From Pseudomonadota bacterium (GTDB lineage Bacteria; Pseudomonadota; Alphaproteobacteria; Rhizobiales; Xanthobacteraceae): a DNA stretch of 9,107 nt. The position numbers and the translations under genes are program-made. The notes beneath the pieces are model-generated. The model did not search any database. It was not told where the DNA came from and saw only the letters and a program-made list of their open reading frames with translations. The number at the start of each line of letters is the position of its first letter. The first letter of the stretch is position 1. Positions 1 through 6,428 of this stretch are shown here, piece by piece. The DNA is taken from the NCBI GenBank assembly GCA_023417665.1, contig JAEZFA010000005.1, positions 1 through 9,107 of the forward strand. The letters are read 5' to 3'.

Positions 1-1129
1 CGCCAACCACCCGCGCGACGATCGCGCCGACGACGCCGGCAAGCCCGCGATAGCGATCCCCGACCGATACAAGGAAAGCGAAGATGATGCTGACGAACAT
101 CGCGAGCACGACGAAGTCGGCGTCGCGATAGGTCGTGCGCTGCATCACGAGGTAGCCGATCATGCCGCTGACCACGACCAGCAGCGCGAGGTTCGCATGC
201 GGCCGTGAGATGAACCCGCCCGAACGAACGCCGCGATAGAGTGCGTAAAGCGCAACCAGCGCCGCAATCGCCTCGATCCCGTATTCCTTGACGCTGTGGG
301 GCAGGCCCAGATCGCTGCCGCTGCCAACAATACCGCCGACGAGCGCGAACACGATGAACAGCACCACCGCGACGATCAGGAAGGTCACGAACGGTACCGC
401 CGCGATCACACCGATGAAGTTCGTGACTGTGCGAAGCGGCCGGTTCTCGTTGTCCTCCTTCAGCGTTTGCGCTTCCGGCGGTAGGCCGGGCGCGCGGTTC
501 GGGAAGATCATGGTGACGAGGAATACATAGCCCGCATAAAGGCCGGAAAGGATCAGGCCCGGCACGAAAGCGCCTTCGTACATGTCGCCGACCGAACGGC
601 CGAGCTGGTCGGCCATGACGATGAGGACGAGCGACGGCGGAATGATCTGCGCCAGCGTGCCGGAAGCGGCGATCACGCCGGACGCGAGGCGCCGGTCATA
701 GCCATAGCGCAGCATGATCGGCAGGGAGATGAGGCCCATGGAAATGACCGAAGCGGCAACGACGCCCGTCGTCGCGGCAAGCAGCGCGCCCACGAAAATC
801 ACCGCGTAAGCGAGGCCGCCGCGGATCGGGCCGAATACCTGCCCGATGGTGTCGAGCAGATCTTCGGCCATGCCGCTTCGTTCGAGGATCAATCCCATGA
901 ACGTAAAGAACGGGATTGCGAGCAGCGTGTCGTTGTTCATCGTGCCGTACACGCGCTCCGGCATGGCTTGCAGGAAGTTCGGCTGAAACAGGCCGAGCTC
1001 GATGCCGACGATGCCGTAAACCAGCCCGACGGCGGCAAGGGTGAACGCTGCCGGATAGCCGATCAGCAGGCAGATCACGAGGCTCGCGAACATGATCGGA
1101 GCCATGTTGTGAATAATGAAGGCAGTCAT
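1..1129 (-). CDS. dctM: TRAP transporter large membrane subunit (DctM family), 3' end cut by the window edge
   Basis: Large permease of a tripartite ATP-independent periplasmic (TRAP) transporter, which moves a solute, usually a carboxylate, through the inner membrane using an ion gradient. I read 376 residues open to the edge with no stop. The family signature is clear: NNDTLLAIPFF near residues 65-75, LLAATTGVVAAS near 117-127, and GTLAQIIPPS near 157-166 in a run of hydrophobic helices. The start is the ATG at 1129, with GGAG eight bases upstream, 26 bp after the dctQ stop, so the two genes are co-transcribed. After residue 210 comes a charged linker and then several more hydrophobic segments (about 236-265, 284-298, 312-330, 338-355). 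No ATPTEAA-type motif has appeared by residue 376, so this is probably the longer DctM variant rather than the usual form of roughly 425 residues. The substrate is unknown, and the binding protein DctP is not in the window. Confidence 0.93.
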   Translation of the reverse strand, partial: MTAFIIHNMAPIMFASLVICLLIGYPAAFTLAAVGLVYGIVGIELGLFQPNFLQAMPERVYGTMNNDTLLAIPFFTFMGLILERSGMAEDLLDTIGQVFGPIRGGLAYAVIFVGALLAATTGVVAASVISMGLISLPIMLRYGYDRRLASGVIAASGTLAQIIPPSLVLIVMADQLGRSVGDMYEGAFVPGLILSGLYAGYVFLVTMIFPNRAPGLPPEAQTLKEDNENRPLRTVTNFIGVIAAVPFVTFLIVAVVLFIVFALVGGIVGSGSDLGLPHSVKEYGIEAIAALVALYALYRGVRSGGFISRPHANLALLVVVSGMIGYLVMQRTTYRDADFVVLAMFVSIIFAFLVSVGDRYRGLAGVVGAIVARVVG

Positions 1130-1155
1130 CGTGGTTGCTCCAGCCGCGCGCTAAA

Positions 1156-1743
1156 TCAGGATTTCTTTTCAACTGCCTGAAGCAGCCGTTCGGCTTCGGC
1201 TTCCGCGGCATGGACCTGCGGGCCGTCGTAAGGATCCGGGATCAGGCCGCGCATGATCGCCGCGCGTTTGATGATTTCGGAGAAGGCCTGAATGAGCAGG
1301 ATCGTGAAGGCGATCGGGATCAGTAGCTTCGCCGGCCACTGCGGAAGTCCACCGGCGCTGAACGACATCTCGCCGAGCCGGTAGGAGCTGAGGAAAAACG
1401 GGATCGACGTCCAGATCATCACGATGCAGAACGGGATCAGCGCGAACACATGACCGATCATGTCGACCCAGTTGCGCAGCCGCTTCGAGAACGTGTTGTT
1501 CACGATATCGATGCGGATGTGTTCGTTCGCGATCAGCGTCCAGGCCGCGCAGAACAGAAACACGGTGGCGAAGAGGTACCACTGCAATTCGAGCCAGGCA
1601 TTCGAGGAAGTATTGAGCAGCTTGCGCACGATCGCGTTGATCGTGGAAACCAGCACGGCAAGCACGAGGAGCCAGGCGACAGCCTTGCCCAGTCTCGTAT
1701 TGACGGCATCAATCGCTCGGCTGATTGCGAGTAAGGTATGCAT
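1156..1743 (-). CDS. dctQ: TRAP transporter small membrane subunit (DctQ family)
   Basis: Small permease of the same TRAP transporter, complete at 195 residues, which is normal for DctQ. Four hydrophobic helices are visible at about residues 20-42, 52-75, 93-118 and 137-158. The family hallmark is present: a helix with ELQWYLFA followed by a segment ending in ANEHIRIDI (about 53-80). The C-terminal tail is charged and rich in Ala and Glu. The ATG at 1743 is preceded by a purine-rich GGGGGAAACG, a good ribosome binding site. dctM follows after 26 bp. DctQ is thought to brace DctM and help dock the binding protein. The sequence does not reveal the substrate. Confidence 0.94.
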   Translation of the reverse strand: MHTLLAISRAIDAVNTRLGKAVAWLLVLAVLVSTINAIVRKLLNTSSNAWLELQWYLFATVFLFCAAWTLIANEHIRIDIVNNTFSKRLRNWVDMIGHVFALIPFCIVMIWTSIPFFLSSYRLGEMSFSAGGLPQWPAKLLIPIAFTILLIQAFSEIIKRAAIMRGLIPDPYDGPQVHAAEAEAERLLQAVEKKS

Positions 1744-1800
1744 CGTTTCCCCCGGCGCAGCCCCTCAGCTGCTCCCGTAACCATTGATTCCAAAGCGAAA

Positions 1801-1840
1801 TTACGCTTCTGGAACTTTCGGTTACGCAGTGTCTGTTACG
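1801..1840 (+). repeat. Cluster of TTACG words upstream of dctQ
   Basis: TTACG occurs at 1801-1805, 1822-1826 and 1836-1840. The last two belong to GTTACG-N8-GTTACG direct repeats with a 14-bp period. The reverse form CGTAA lies at 1776-1780. The cluster falls just downstream of the candidate dctQ promoter, where a regulator could act. It may be chance; no known regulator is assigned. Confidence 0.25.
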
Positions 1841-1842
1841 GC

Positions 1843-1870
1843 ACCATAGCCAATAAGTACCGCCGATCAA
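1843..1870 (-). promoter_or_regulatory. Candidate sigma70-type promoter for dctQM
   Basis: Read on the minus strand: TTGATC (1870-1865) as -35, a 16-bp spacer, then TATGGT (1848-1843) as -10, each matching four of six consensus bases. It would place the start about 90 bases before the dctQ ATG. This is a motif match by eye only. Confidence 0.3.
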
Positions 1871-1995
1871 GCTATCCGGCGACGTGATGCAGACGCGGTA
1901 GATGCGGGGGAAACTACTAGTAAATCCGGATGAATTCGAAGGTGCGGCTTCGCCGTCGATCGGGTGCATTTCGGACTTGGAGGTTTTGAATTGTC

Positions 1996-2015
1996 TACCG
2001 GTCAACTGGCCGGTA
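1996..2015. promoter_or_regulatory. Inverted repeat, possible operator
   Basis: The arms TACCGG (1996-2001) and CCGGTA (2010-2015) are perfect reverse complements around the 8-bp spacer TCAACTGG. Spacing and symmetry fit a site for a dimeric helix-turn-helix regulator. It lies about 125 bp upstream of the candidate dctQ -35 box and about 90 bp past the eamA stop. No regulator gene is in the window, so the assignment is open. Confidence 0.3.
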
Positions 2016-2102
2016 ACGCACGGCGTCAGCCCGAAGATCGCAACTGCAGGCGAAATAGCGGGCAACGCGAGACGAATAAATGCGTGATGAAGACGGAAAA
2101 AG

Positions 2103-2990
2103 TTACGAGGTCTTTACACGCTGCGCGCGGCTCGCTTCGCGTCTCAGCATGTAGAGCCCAGCCGCGATCATCATCGTCATGCCCGCAAACGACCACGCGT
2201 CGGGAATCTCGCGGAAGAGAATAAAGCCGTACACGACGGCGAACATCACGATCGAATAACGAAACGGCGCAACGGCGGAGAGTTCGGTGCCGCGATAGGC
2301 CAGCACGATGAAGAACTGCGCGAGCACGAGGCAGATGCCGGCGGCCAGCGCGCCGAGCAGCGCCGCCATGTCGGGCATCGCCCATGGCTGGAACGCCGCG
2401 CCGGCCACGCCGACCGTGACGCCTGCGATGATCGATCCCAGCGCCACCACAAAAGCCGGCACGCGTGCGCCGATGGAACGCGCCAGCATGTCCCGCATGA
2501 GAATGGTGAAGGTTGCGGTGAGGGCATAGAGCGACGCCGCGTCGAACGCGCCGCCGACCGGCTTCACCACGAACAGCACGCCGACAAATCCTGCTGCGAC
2601 TGCGATCCAGCGCCGCCAGCCGACCCGTTCTCCAAGCATCACCGCGCCAATGATCGTCATGAGGAACGGAACGAGTTGAATGATCGTGATGACATTGCCG
2701 AGCGGGATCAGCGCCAACGCCGAGATCAGCAGCACGCCGTTTGCCGCTTCGGCAAGACCGCGCAGGCTTACCTGCCAGTCGATTACTTTCGGCGTTTCGC
2801 GTAGCTCATCGCGCCACCACAGAACGGCGATCAGGAAAATCATCGCGAAGCCGCCGCGCAGCGCCATGACCTCTGATACCGGGACCGATTTGACGGCGAT
2901 CTTCGTCCCCGCGTCATTCGCCGCGAACAGCGCCATGGCGAGCACCATGAAAAGCATGCCGCGCCGGTTGGCGGTCCGGGTATCGCTCAT
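2103..2990 (-). CDS. EamA/DMT-family transporter, second of a tandem pair
   Basis: Inner-membrane transporter of the drug/metabolite transporter superfamily, 295 residues, with about ten hydrophobic helices arranged as two EamA repeats. Visible family features: MALFAANDAGTKIAV in helix 1, the GERVGWRRW turn, GVLFVVKP closing the first repeat, APFRYSIVMFAVV in the second repeat, and a basic tail after AAGLYMLRRE. The frame is open for 100 codons upstream, but the real start is the ATG at 2990. That gives a clean DMT N-terminus and forms an ATGA overlap with the stop of the preceding paralogue, a sign of translational coupling. Family members export amino acids, nucleotides or other small metabolites; nothing here fixes the substrate. 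The two proteins align closely along their length (shared GWRRW, GVLF-KP, PFRY and AAGLY blocks), so they arose by duplication. Confidence 0.92.
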   Translation of the reverse strand: MSDTRTANRRGMLFMVLAMALFAANDAGTKIAVKSVPVSEVMALRGGFAMIFLIAVLWWRDELRETPKVIDWQVSLRGLAEAANGVLLISALALIPLGNVITIIQLVPFLMTIIGAVMLGERVGWRRWIAVAAGFVGVLFVVKPVGGAFDAASLYALTATFTILMRDMLARSIGARVPAFVVALGSIIAGVTVGVAGAAFQPWAMPDMAALLGALAAGICLVLAQFFIVLAYRGTELSAVAPFRYSIVMFAVVYGFILFREIPDAWSFAGMTMMIAAGLYMLRREASRAQRVKTS

Positions 2991-3937
2991 TCGCTGCTCG
3001 GTGTCGTTGAGGCCGCGATTGCGTGCTTTGCCTTCAATCGCTCCCGGTGCAGGAGGTAAAGGCCCGCGGCTACGATCAACGCCATGCCCGCAAGCGATAT
3101 CAGGTCTGGAAACTCGGCGAAGATGATCATGCCGCCGATTACGGCGAAGAACAGATAAAAATAACGGAACGGCGAAACCACCGACATATTGCCGGAGCGG
3201 AACGCGAGAAACGCGAACGTATTGGCAAGCACCAGAAAGAACCCCGACATGCAGCAGAGCGCGAAAGCATAGGGCGTCGGCCAGACCCACGGCCCCCAGG
3301 CCCGGATTTCGAACTGCTGGACGATCGGCGTCAGCAGGAGCGCGATCGACATGCCCGCGATCGAGGTGGCGAAAGGAACGACGAAAGTCGGCACGGCGGC
3401 GCCGATGCGCCGCGATTGAATATCGCGCCCGACGCCAGCCGCGGCAATCAACACGACGACGAAGGCCGCAGGCTGAAAAGTGTCTCCACCGGGTTTGATG
3501 ATGAACAGCACGCCGAGAAATGCGACCGCTGCGGCGAGCCAGCGGCGCCAGCCGACGGATTCGCGAAAGAGATAGATGCCAGCGATCATCCCGAGAAAGG
3601 GCCCGATCTGCATGATCGCCGTCACCGTCGCGATCGGAAGAAACGCGTAGCAGGTGATGATCATGGGGCCGACCGACCCCTCGAACACGCTTCGCCAGAA
3701 CAGGTCGCGGTTGGCAATCAGCTTCAGCTTCGAGATGCCGTGAACCAAGCAGATCAGGATGAACGAAAGCACGAAGGCGGTCGCGGCACGGATCGTCACG
3801 ATCTCCGGCGCCGGCAGATAGTTCACCGCAAGCTTGGTGCTTAGATCGTTCGATACGAAGCAGGCCGAAGCCACCACCATGAAGAAGATGCTGCGCAGAT
3901 TGGCGGAGAATGCGCCTGCGGCCGGAGTTGCGTTCAC
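2987..3937 (-). CDS. EamA/DMT-family transporter, first of a tandem pair
   Basis: Paralogue of the following gene: 316 residues, about ten membrane helices, two EamA repeats. Helix 1 carries ASACFVSNDLSTKLAV. The first repeat ends in GWRRW and GVLFIIKPGG, the second has SPFRYFYLFFAVIGGMIIF, and the tail is basic (LLHRERLKAK). The likely start is GTG at 3937. The next in-frame Met lies about 19 codons inside helix 1, and no good Shine-Dalgarno is visible, only a weak AAAAG. It begins 28 bp after the moaA stop on the same strand, so it is probably read from the moaA transcript. Its TGA overlaps the ATG of the next gene. The substrate is unknown. A link to molybdenum-cofactor or S-adenosylmethionine metabolism is suggested only by position. 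Confidence 0.91.
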   Translation of the reverse strand: MNATPAAGAFSANLRSIFFMVVASACFVSNDLSTKLAVNYLPAPEIVTIRAATAFVLSFILICLVHGISKLKLIANRDLFWRSVFEGSVGPMIITCYAFLPIATVTAIMQIGPFLGMIAGIYLFRESVGWRRWLAAAVAFLGVLFIIKPGGDTFQPAAFVVVLIAAAGVGRDIQSRRIGAAVPTFVVPFATSIAGMSIALLLTPIVQQFEIRAWGPWVWPTPYAFALCCMSGFFLVLANTFAFLAFRSGNMSVVSPFRYFYLFFAVIGGMIIFAEFPDLISLAGMALIVAAGLYLLHRERLKAKHAIAASTTPSSE

Positions 3938-3965
3938 GATATGCGGGACTTTTCTGGCGAGCGGA

Positions 3966-5003
3966 TCAACCGCCGGTGAGGCTCATGTGGCGGCCGACCG
4001 CGGGCTGTCGCGTGCGGCGGTCGATGACGAAGTCGTGCCCCTTGGGCTTGCGCGCGATTGCGTCATCCATCGCGGCATGAAGCAACTCGTTGGACGAAGA
4101 CGCGCGCATCGGCCCGCGAAGATCGGCCGCGTCTTCCTGGCCGAGACACATATAAAGCGTGCCGGTGCAGGTGAGGCGCACGCGATTGCATCCTTCGCAG
4201 AAATTATGCGTGAGCGGCGTAATGAAGCCGAGGCGGCCGCCGGTTTCTTTCACGCTCACATAGCGCGCGGGCCCGCCGGTGCGGAAATCGATATCGGTGA
4301 GCGTGTAGTTCTGCGCGAGCTGCGCGCGCACCAGCGAAAGCGGCAGATACTGATCGACGCGTTCGGTGCCGACATCGCCGAGCGGCATGACTTCGATCAG
4401 CGAGAGATCCATGCCGCGGCCGTGCGCCCATTCCATCAGGGAAGGGATTTCGCGCTCGTTATCTTCCTTGAGCGCAACCGCATTGATCTTGACGTGGATG
4501 CCCGCTTCCTGCGCGGCATCGATGCCGGCAAGCACCTTGGAAAGATCGCCCCAGCGCGTAAGCGCCTTGAATTTTTCGGGGTCCAGCGTGTCGAGCGAGA
4601 CATTGATTCGCCTGACGCCATAGCTCGCGAGTTCTTTCGCGAAACGGGCAAGCTGCGAGCCGTTGGTCGTGACCGTCAGTTCCTTCAGCGCGCCGGTATC
4701 GAGATGGCGCGAGAGCGAGCGGAACAGGGTCATGATGTCCCGCCGCACCAGCGGCTCGCCGCCGGTGATGCGGAGCTTTTCCACGCCGCGCGAGACGAAG
4801 GCCGAGCAGATGCGGTCGAGTTCCTCGAGCGTCAGCAGGTCGGGCTTCGGCAGAAACGTCATGTGTTCCGACATGCAATAGACGCAGCGGAAGTCGCAGC
4901 GGTCGGTGACCGACACGCGCAGATAGCTGATCTGCCGGCCGAACGGATCGACGAGGGCAGGGGCAACCGTGGAACTTCCGGGAATCGGTCGTATTTCGTT
5001 CAT
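3966..5003 (-). CDS. moaA: GTP 3',8-cyclase MoaA (molybdenum cofactor synthesis)
   Basis: Radical-SAM enzyme catalysing the first step of molybdopterin synthesis, GTP to 3',8-cyclo-7,8-dihydro-GTP, which MoaC then converts to cyclic pyranopterin phosphate. It is cytosolic and 345 residues long, normal for the family. The N-terminal [4Fe-4S] site is Cys36, Cys40, Cys43 (CX3CX2C) after LRVSVTDR. GGEP lies at 81-84 and TTNG at 112-115. The second, GTP-binding cluster is Cys269, Cys272, Cys286 (CX2CX13C), followed by Arg-rich NRVRLTC. The protein ends in the family's C-terminal GG. The frame is open far upstream across the divergent gene, but the ATG at 5003 gives the right N-terminus; its ribosome site is weak. 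No other moa gene is in the window, and the gene appears to lead an operon with two DMT transporters. Confidence 0.97.
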   Translation of the reverse strand: MNEIRPIPGSSTVAPALVDPFGRQISYLRVSVTDRCDFRCVYCMSEHMTFLPKPDLLTLEELDRICSAFVSRGVEKLRITGGEPLVRRDIMTLFRSLSRHLDTGALKELTVTTNGSQLARFAKELASYGVRRINVSLDTLDPEKFKALTRWGDLSKVLAGIDAAQEAGIHVKINAVALKEDNEREIPSLMEWAHGRGMDLSLIEVMPLGDVGTERVDQYLPLSLVRAQLAQNYTLTDIDFRTGGPARYVSVKETGGRLGFITPLTHNFCEGCNRVRLTCTGTLYMCLGQEDAADLRGPMRASSSNELLHAAMDDAIARKPKGHDFVIDRRTRQPAVGRHMSLTGG

Positions 5004-5156
5004 CAAGCGGCTTTTCTGGCGGGGTTTTTTGTCATTTTGGGTCTTTCCCGCGGAATCCAAGGGACTTTGGCCAAGAATCCCGGTCAGGTAAAGCGGCAGC
5101 GCCGCATGGCTTGTTCGCCCTATCAGGATCGCTAGGTTGCGCGCCGGAGAAACCCG

Positions 5157-5549
5157 ATGACGGATGAGAACAGCCCCTGGCCGACCGAGATCAGGGTCCT
5201 GAGCAATCGCGCTGCGATCGTGGTCGCGTTCGACGACGGCAGCACCTTTACGCTGCCGGCGGAATACCTGCGGGTCGAAAGCCCGAGCGCGGAAGTGCAG
5301 GGCCATTCGCCGGACGAGCGCCAGACGGTTCCCGGCAAGCGCAATGTCATGATTCTGGAACTGCATCCGGTCGGCAACTATGCCGTCCGCCTTGTGTTTG
5401 ACGACATGCATTCGACCGGGATCTACACCTGGTCCTATCTCCACGAACTCGGCCGCGATCAGGAGAGCCGGTTCCAGCGCTACCTGGATGAACTGCAGGA
5501 GAAGGGGCTGTCGCGGGATTCCGGCGCGCCGCACAGGCACGTTCACTAA
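5157..5549 (+). CDS. DUF971 (GBBH-like N-terminal domain) protein
   Basis: Small cytosolic protein of 130 residues consisting of one DUF971 domain, the fold also found at the N-terminus of gamma-butyrobetaine hydroxylase and at the C-terminus of the plastid Fe-S carrier HCF101. Recognisable blocks: LPAEYLRVESPSAEVQGH (33-50), LHPVGNYAVRLVFDD (69-83) and GIYTWSYLHELG (88-99). A charged helix follows (about 101-119), then a short His-rich tail (HRHVH). The ATG at 5157 has GGAG seven bases upstream. It is divergent from moaA across 153 bp. The stand-alone function is not established; the HCF101 link makes a role near Fe-S proteins such as MoaA an attractive but unproven inference. A terminator hairpin lies just past the stop. 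Confidence 0.93.
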   Translation: MTDENSPWPTEIRVLSNRAAIVVAFDDGSTFTLPAEYLRVESPSAEVQGHSPDERQTVPGKRNVMILELHPVGNYAVRLVFDDMHSTGIYTWSYLHELGRDQESRFQRYLDELQEKGLSRDSGAPHRHVH

Positions 5550-5554
5550 TAAAA

Positions 5555-5576
5555 AAGGGCCGGTGCACCGGCCCTT
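5555..5576. terminator. Bidirectional Rho-independent terminator
   Basis: A perfect 22-bp palindrome with 9-bp arms AAGGGCCGG and CCGGCCCTT around TGCA. An A run (5551-5556) lies to the left and a T-rich CTTCTTCTTT to the right. It therefore folds into a GC-rich hairpin followed by U-rich RNA on both strands. It sits 5 bp after the DUF971 stop and 27 bp from the L,D-transpeptidase stop, between convergent genes. Confidence 0.9.
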
Positions 5577-5603
5577 CTTCTTTGCGTCTGCGAGGCTGGC
5601 TCG

Positions 5604-6197
5604 TCAGTTGATGACGTACACCGTTGCGCCCACGGCGACGCGCCCGTAGAGATCAATGACATCGTCGTTGTGCATGCGGAAGCAACCCGACGAATCGGCC
5701 TGACCGATCGAGTCCGGATCGTTCGATCCGTGGATGCGGTAAAGCGTCGATCCGAGATAGATCGCGCGCGCACCGAGCGGGTTGTCCGGTCCGCCCTTCA
5801 TCTGCTTCGGCAGGCCCTTCTGGCGCGCATGCATCTGCGCGGGCGGCGTCCAGGTCGGCCATTCCTTCTTGGCCGAAACCCGATGCACGCCGGACCAGGT
5901 GAAACCGGTGCGGCCCACGCCGATATTGTATTCGAGCGCGCGGCCCGGGCTTTCCACGAAGTAGAGCTTGCGCTGTTTCGTGATGATCACGATGCTGCCC
6001 GCCGGATATTTCGGGTCGATCGCGGTCGAACCGCCGAACAGCGAGAAGAACCCACCGCGCGGCGGCGCCGTGTTTATGTTCTTGCCGCGCCCGGAAATCC
6101 ATTGCCCGGTGACCGGGTCGCGCATGTCCTGCGCCATCGCTTCCGGAATCGTGATGAGCACCGCGAGCAGCGCAAGCACCATCCATTTCAATCGCAT
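5604..6197 (-). CDS. Exported L,D-transpeptidase (YkuD domain)
   Basis: Periplasmic peptidoglycan enzyme of the YkuD family, which uses a cysteine nucleophile to form 3-3 cross-links or attach peptidoglycan partners. From the ATG at 6197 it has 197 residues. The signal peptide is MRLKW, a hydrophobic core, then AMA before QD (about residue 22). The YkuD domain spans about 65-197. It includes ITKQRKLYFVE, GVGRTGFTWSG and the active-site block with His156 (RIHGSND) and Cys172 (SSGCFRMHND). The usual SHGC histidine is Ser here, a variant I associate with rhizobial family members. Two upstream Mets (6218, 6203) are in frame. 6197 is preferred because GGGAAGGG precedes it by six bases and it yields a tidy signal peptide. 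It is divergent from the oxidoreductase-galD-galB operon with no evident functional link. Confidence 0.93.
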   Translation of the reverse strand: MRLKWMVLALLAVLITIPEAMAQDMRDPVTGQWISGRGKNINTAPPRGGFFSLFGGSTAIDPKYPAGSIVIITKQRKLYFVESPGRALEYNIGVGRTGFTWSGVHRVSAKKEWPTWTPPAQMHARQKGLPKQMKGGPDNPLGARAIYLGSTLYRIHGSNDPDSIGQADSSGCFRMHNDDVIDLYGRVAVGATVYVIN

Positions 6198-6203
6198 TGC
6201 CAT

Positions 6204-6211
6204 CCCTTCCC
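6204..6211 (-). promoter_or_regulatory. Ribosome binding site deciding the L,D-transpeptidase start
   Basis: GGGAAGGG on the minus strand, six bases before the ATG at 6197. It abuts the ATG at 6203 and lies inside the frame of the ATG at 6218, so it supports 6197 as the start. Confidence 0.65.
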
Positions 6212-6365
6212 GTGACATAACGTTTTCGGCGTCGGCCGGAGTGATCTTTCGCCATAGATTCTGCGTCGCGGCAAGCGCGCAAATCGGCCCAGGGTATTAT
6301 TACGCGGTGCAACATAAGAAGGAATAGCGGCACGAGACGGGTCAGGGAATCTCGCTACAATCCAA

Positions 6366-6394
6366 TTGCTTCGACCGGCCGCTGCGCGGATAGT
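6366..6394 (+). promoter_or_regulatory. Candidate promoter for the oxidoreductase-galD-galB operon
   Basis: TTGCTT (6366-6371), a 17-bp spacer, then GATAGT (6389-6394). The -35 matches only the TTG core and the -10 four of six bases. It would start transcription about 25-30 bases before the ATG at 6429. An alternative -10, TATTAT at 6295-6300, has no good -35. Weak evidence, by eye only. Confidence 0.25.
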
Positions 6395-6403
6395 GCTGCC
6401 TTG

Positions 6404-6418
6404 CCGCGAATACCGCGG
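6404..6418 (+). promoter_or_regulatory. Small GC hairpin overlapping the ribosome binding site of the oxidoreductase gene
   Basis: CCGCG (6404-6408) pairs with CGCGG (6414-6418) around AATAC. The right arm takes two bases of the GGAG ribosome binding site (6417-6420), eight bases before the ATG at 6429. It could reduce initiation when folded; that effect is inferred. Confidence 0.3.
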
Positions 6419-6428
6419 AGTTGTTTTC

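Larger units (their letters stand above)
1744..2102. other. 359-bp gene-free region between eamA and dctQ
   Basis: No convincing gene lies here. The open frames crossing it give low-complexity, Cys/Ser/Arg-scattered proteins with no family resemblance. It is visibly AT-richer than its flanks. It holds the upstream region of dctQM (minus strand) and the downstream end of the moaA-eamA-eamA unit. I see no strong GC hairpin with a T run after the eamA stop at 2103. Sites that stand out are a candidate promoter, repeated TTACG words, an inverted repeat with TACCGG arms, and an 8-bp TACTAGTA palindrome at 1915-1922. Confidence 0.6.

Noticed and set aside
1709..2065. A 118-codon minus-strand frame across the intergenic region
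   Set aside because: Runs into dctQ in another frame, with odd Cys/Ser/Trp composition and no ribosome site noted. The plus-strand 1902-2087 frame was rejected on the same grounds.
2991..3290. N-terminal extension of the second eamA by 100 codons
   Set aside because: The extra part is out of frame with, and inside, the preceding eamA and is not membrane-like. The ATGA overlap gives a proper start.
3023..3844. A 273-codon open frame on the plus strand opposite the first eamA
   Set aside because: Antisense shadow of a membrane protein gene; the translation is highly charged and low in complexity.
5010..5030. Terminator-like GC stretch followed by six T's before the DUF971 gene
   Set aside because: The GC part (GCGGC...GGCGGGG) is not self-complementary, so no stem forms.
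5057..5075. CCAAG/TTGG half-sites in the moaA-DUF971 gap
   Set aside because: Short 4-5-bp words with poor symmetry overall; not distinguishable from chance.
3834..5135. A 433-codon open frame on the plus strand opposite moaA
   Set aside because: It lies antisense to moaA, whose cysteine motifs and C-terminal GG are unmistakable. Its translation is Arg/Ala/Glu-rich with no family resemblance, typical of GC-rich shadow frames.
5004..5546. N-terminal extension of moaA by 181 codons
   Set aside because: It would run antisense through the DUF971 gene and add a segment unlike any MoaA. The ATG at 5003 gives the normal N-terminus.
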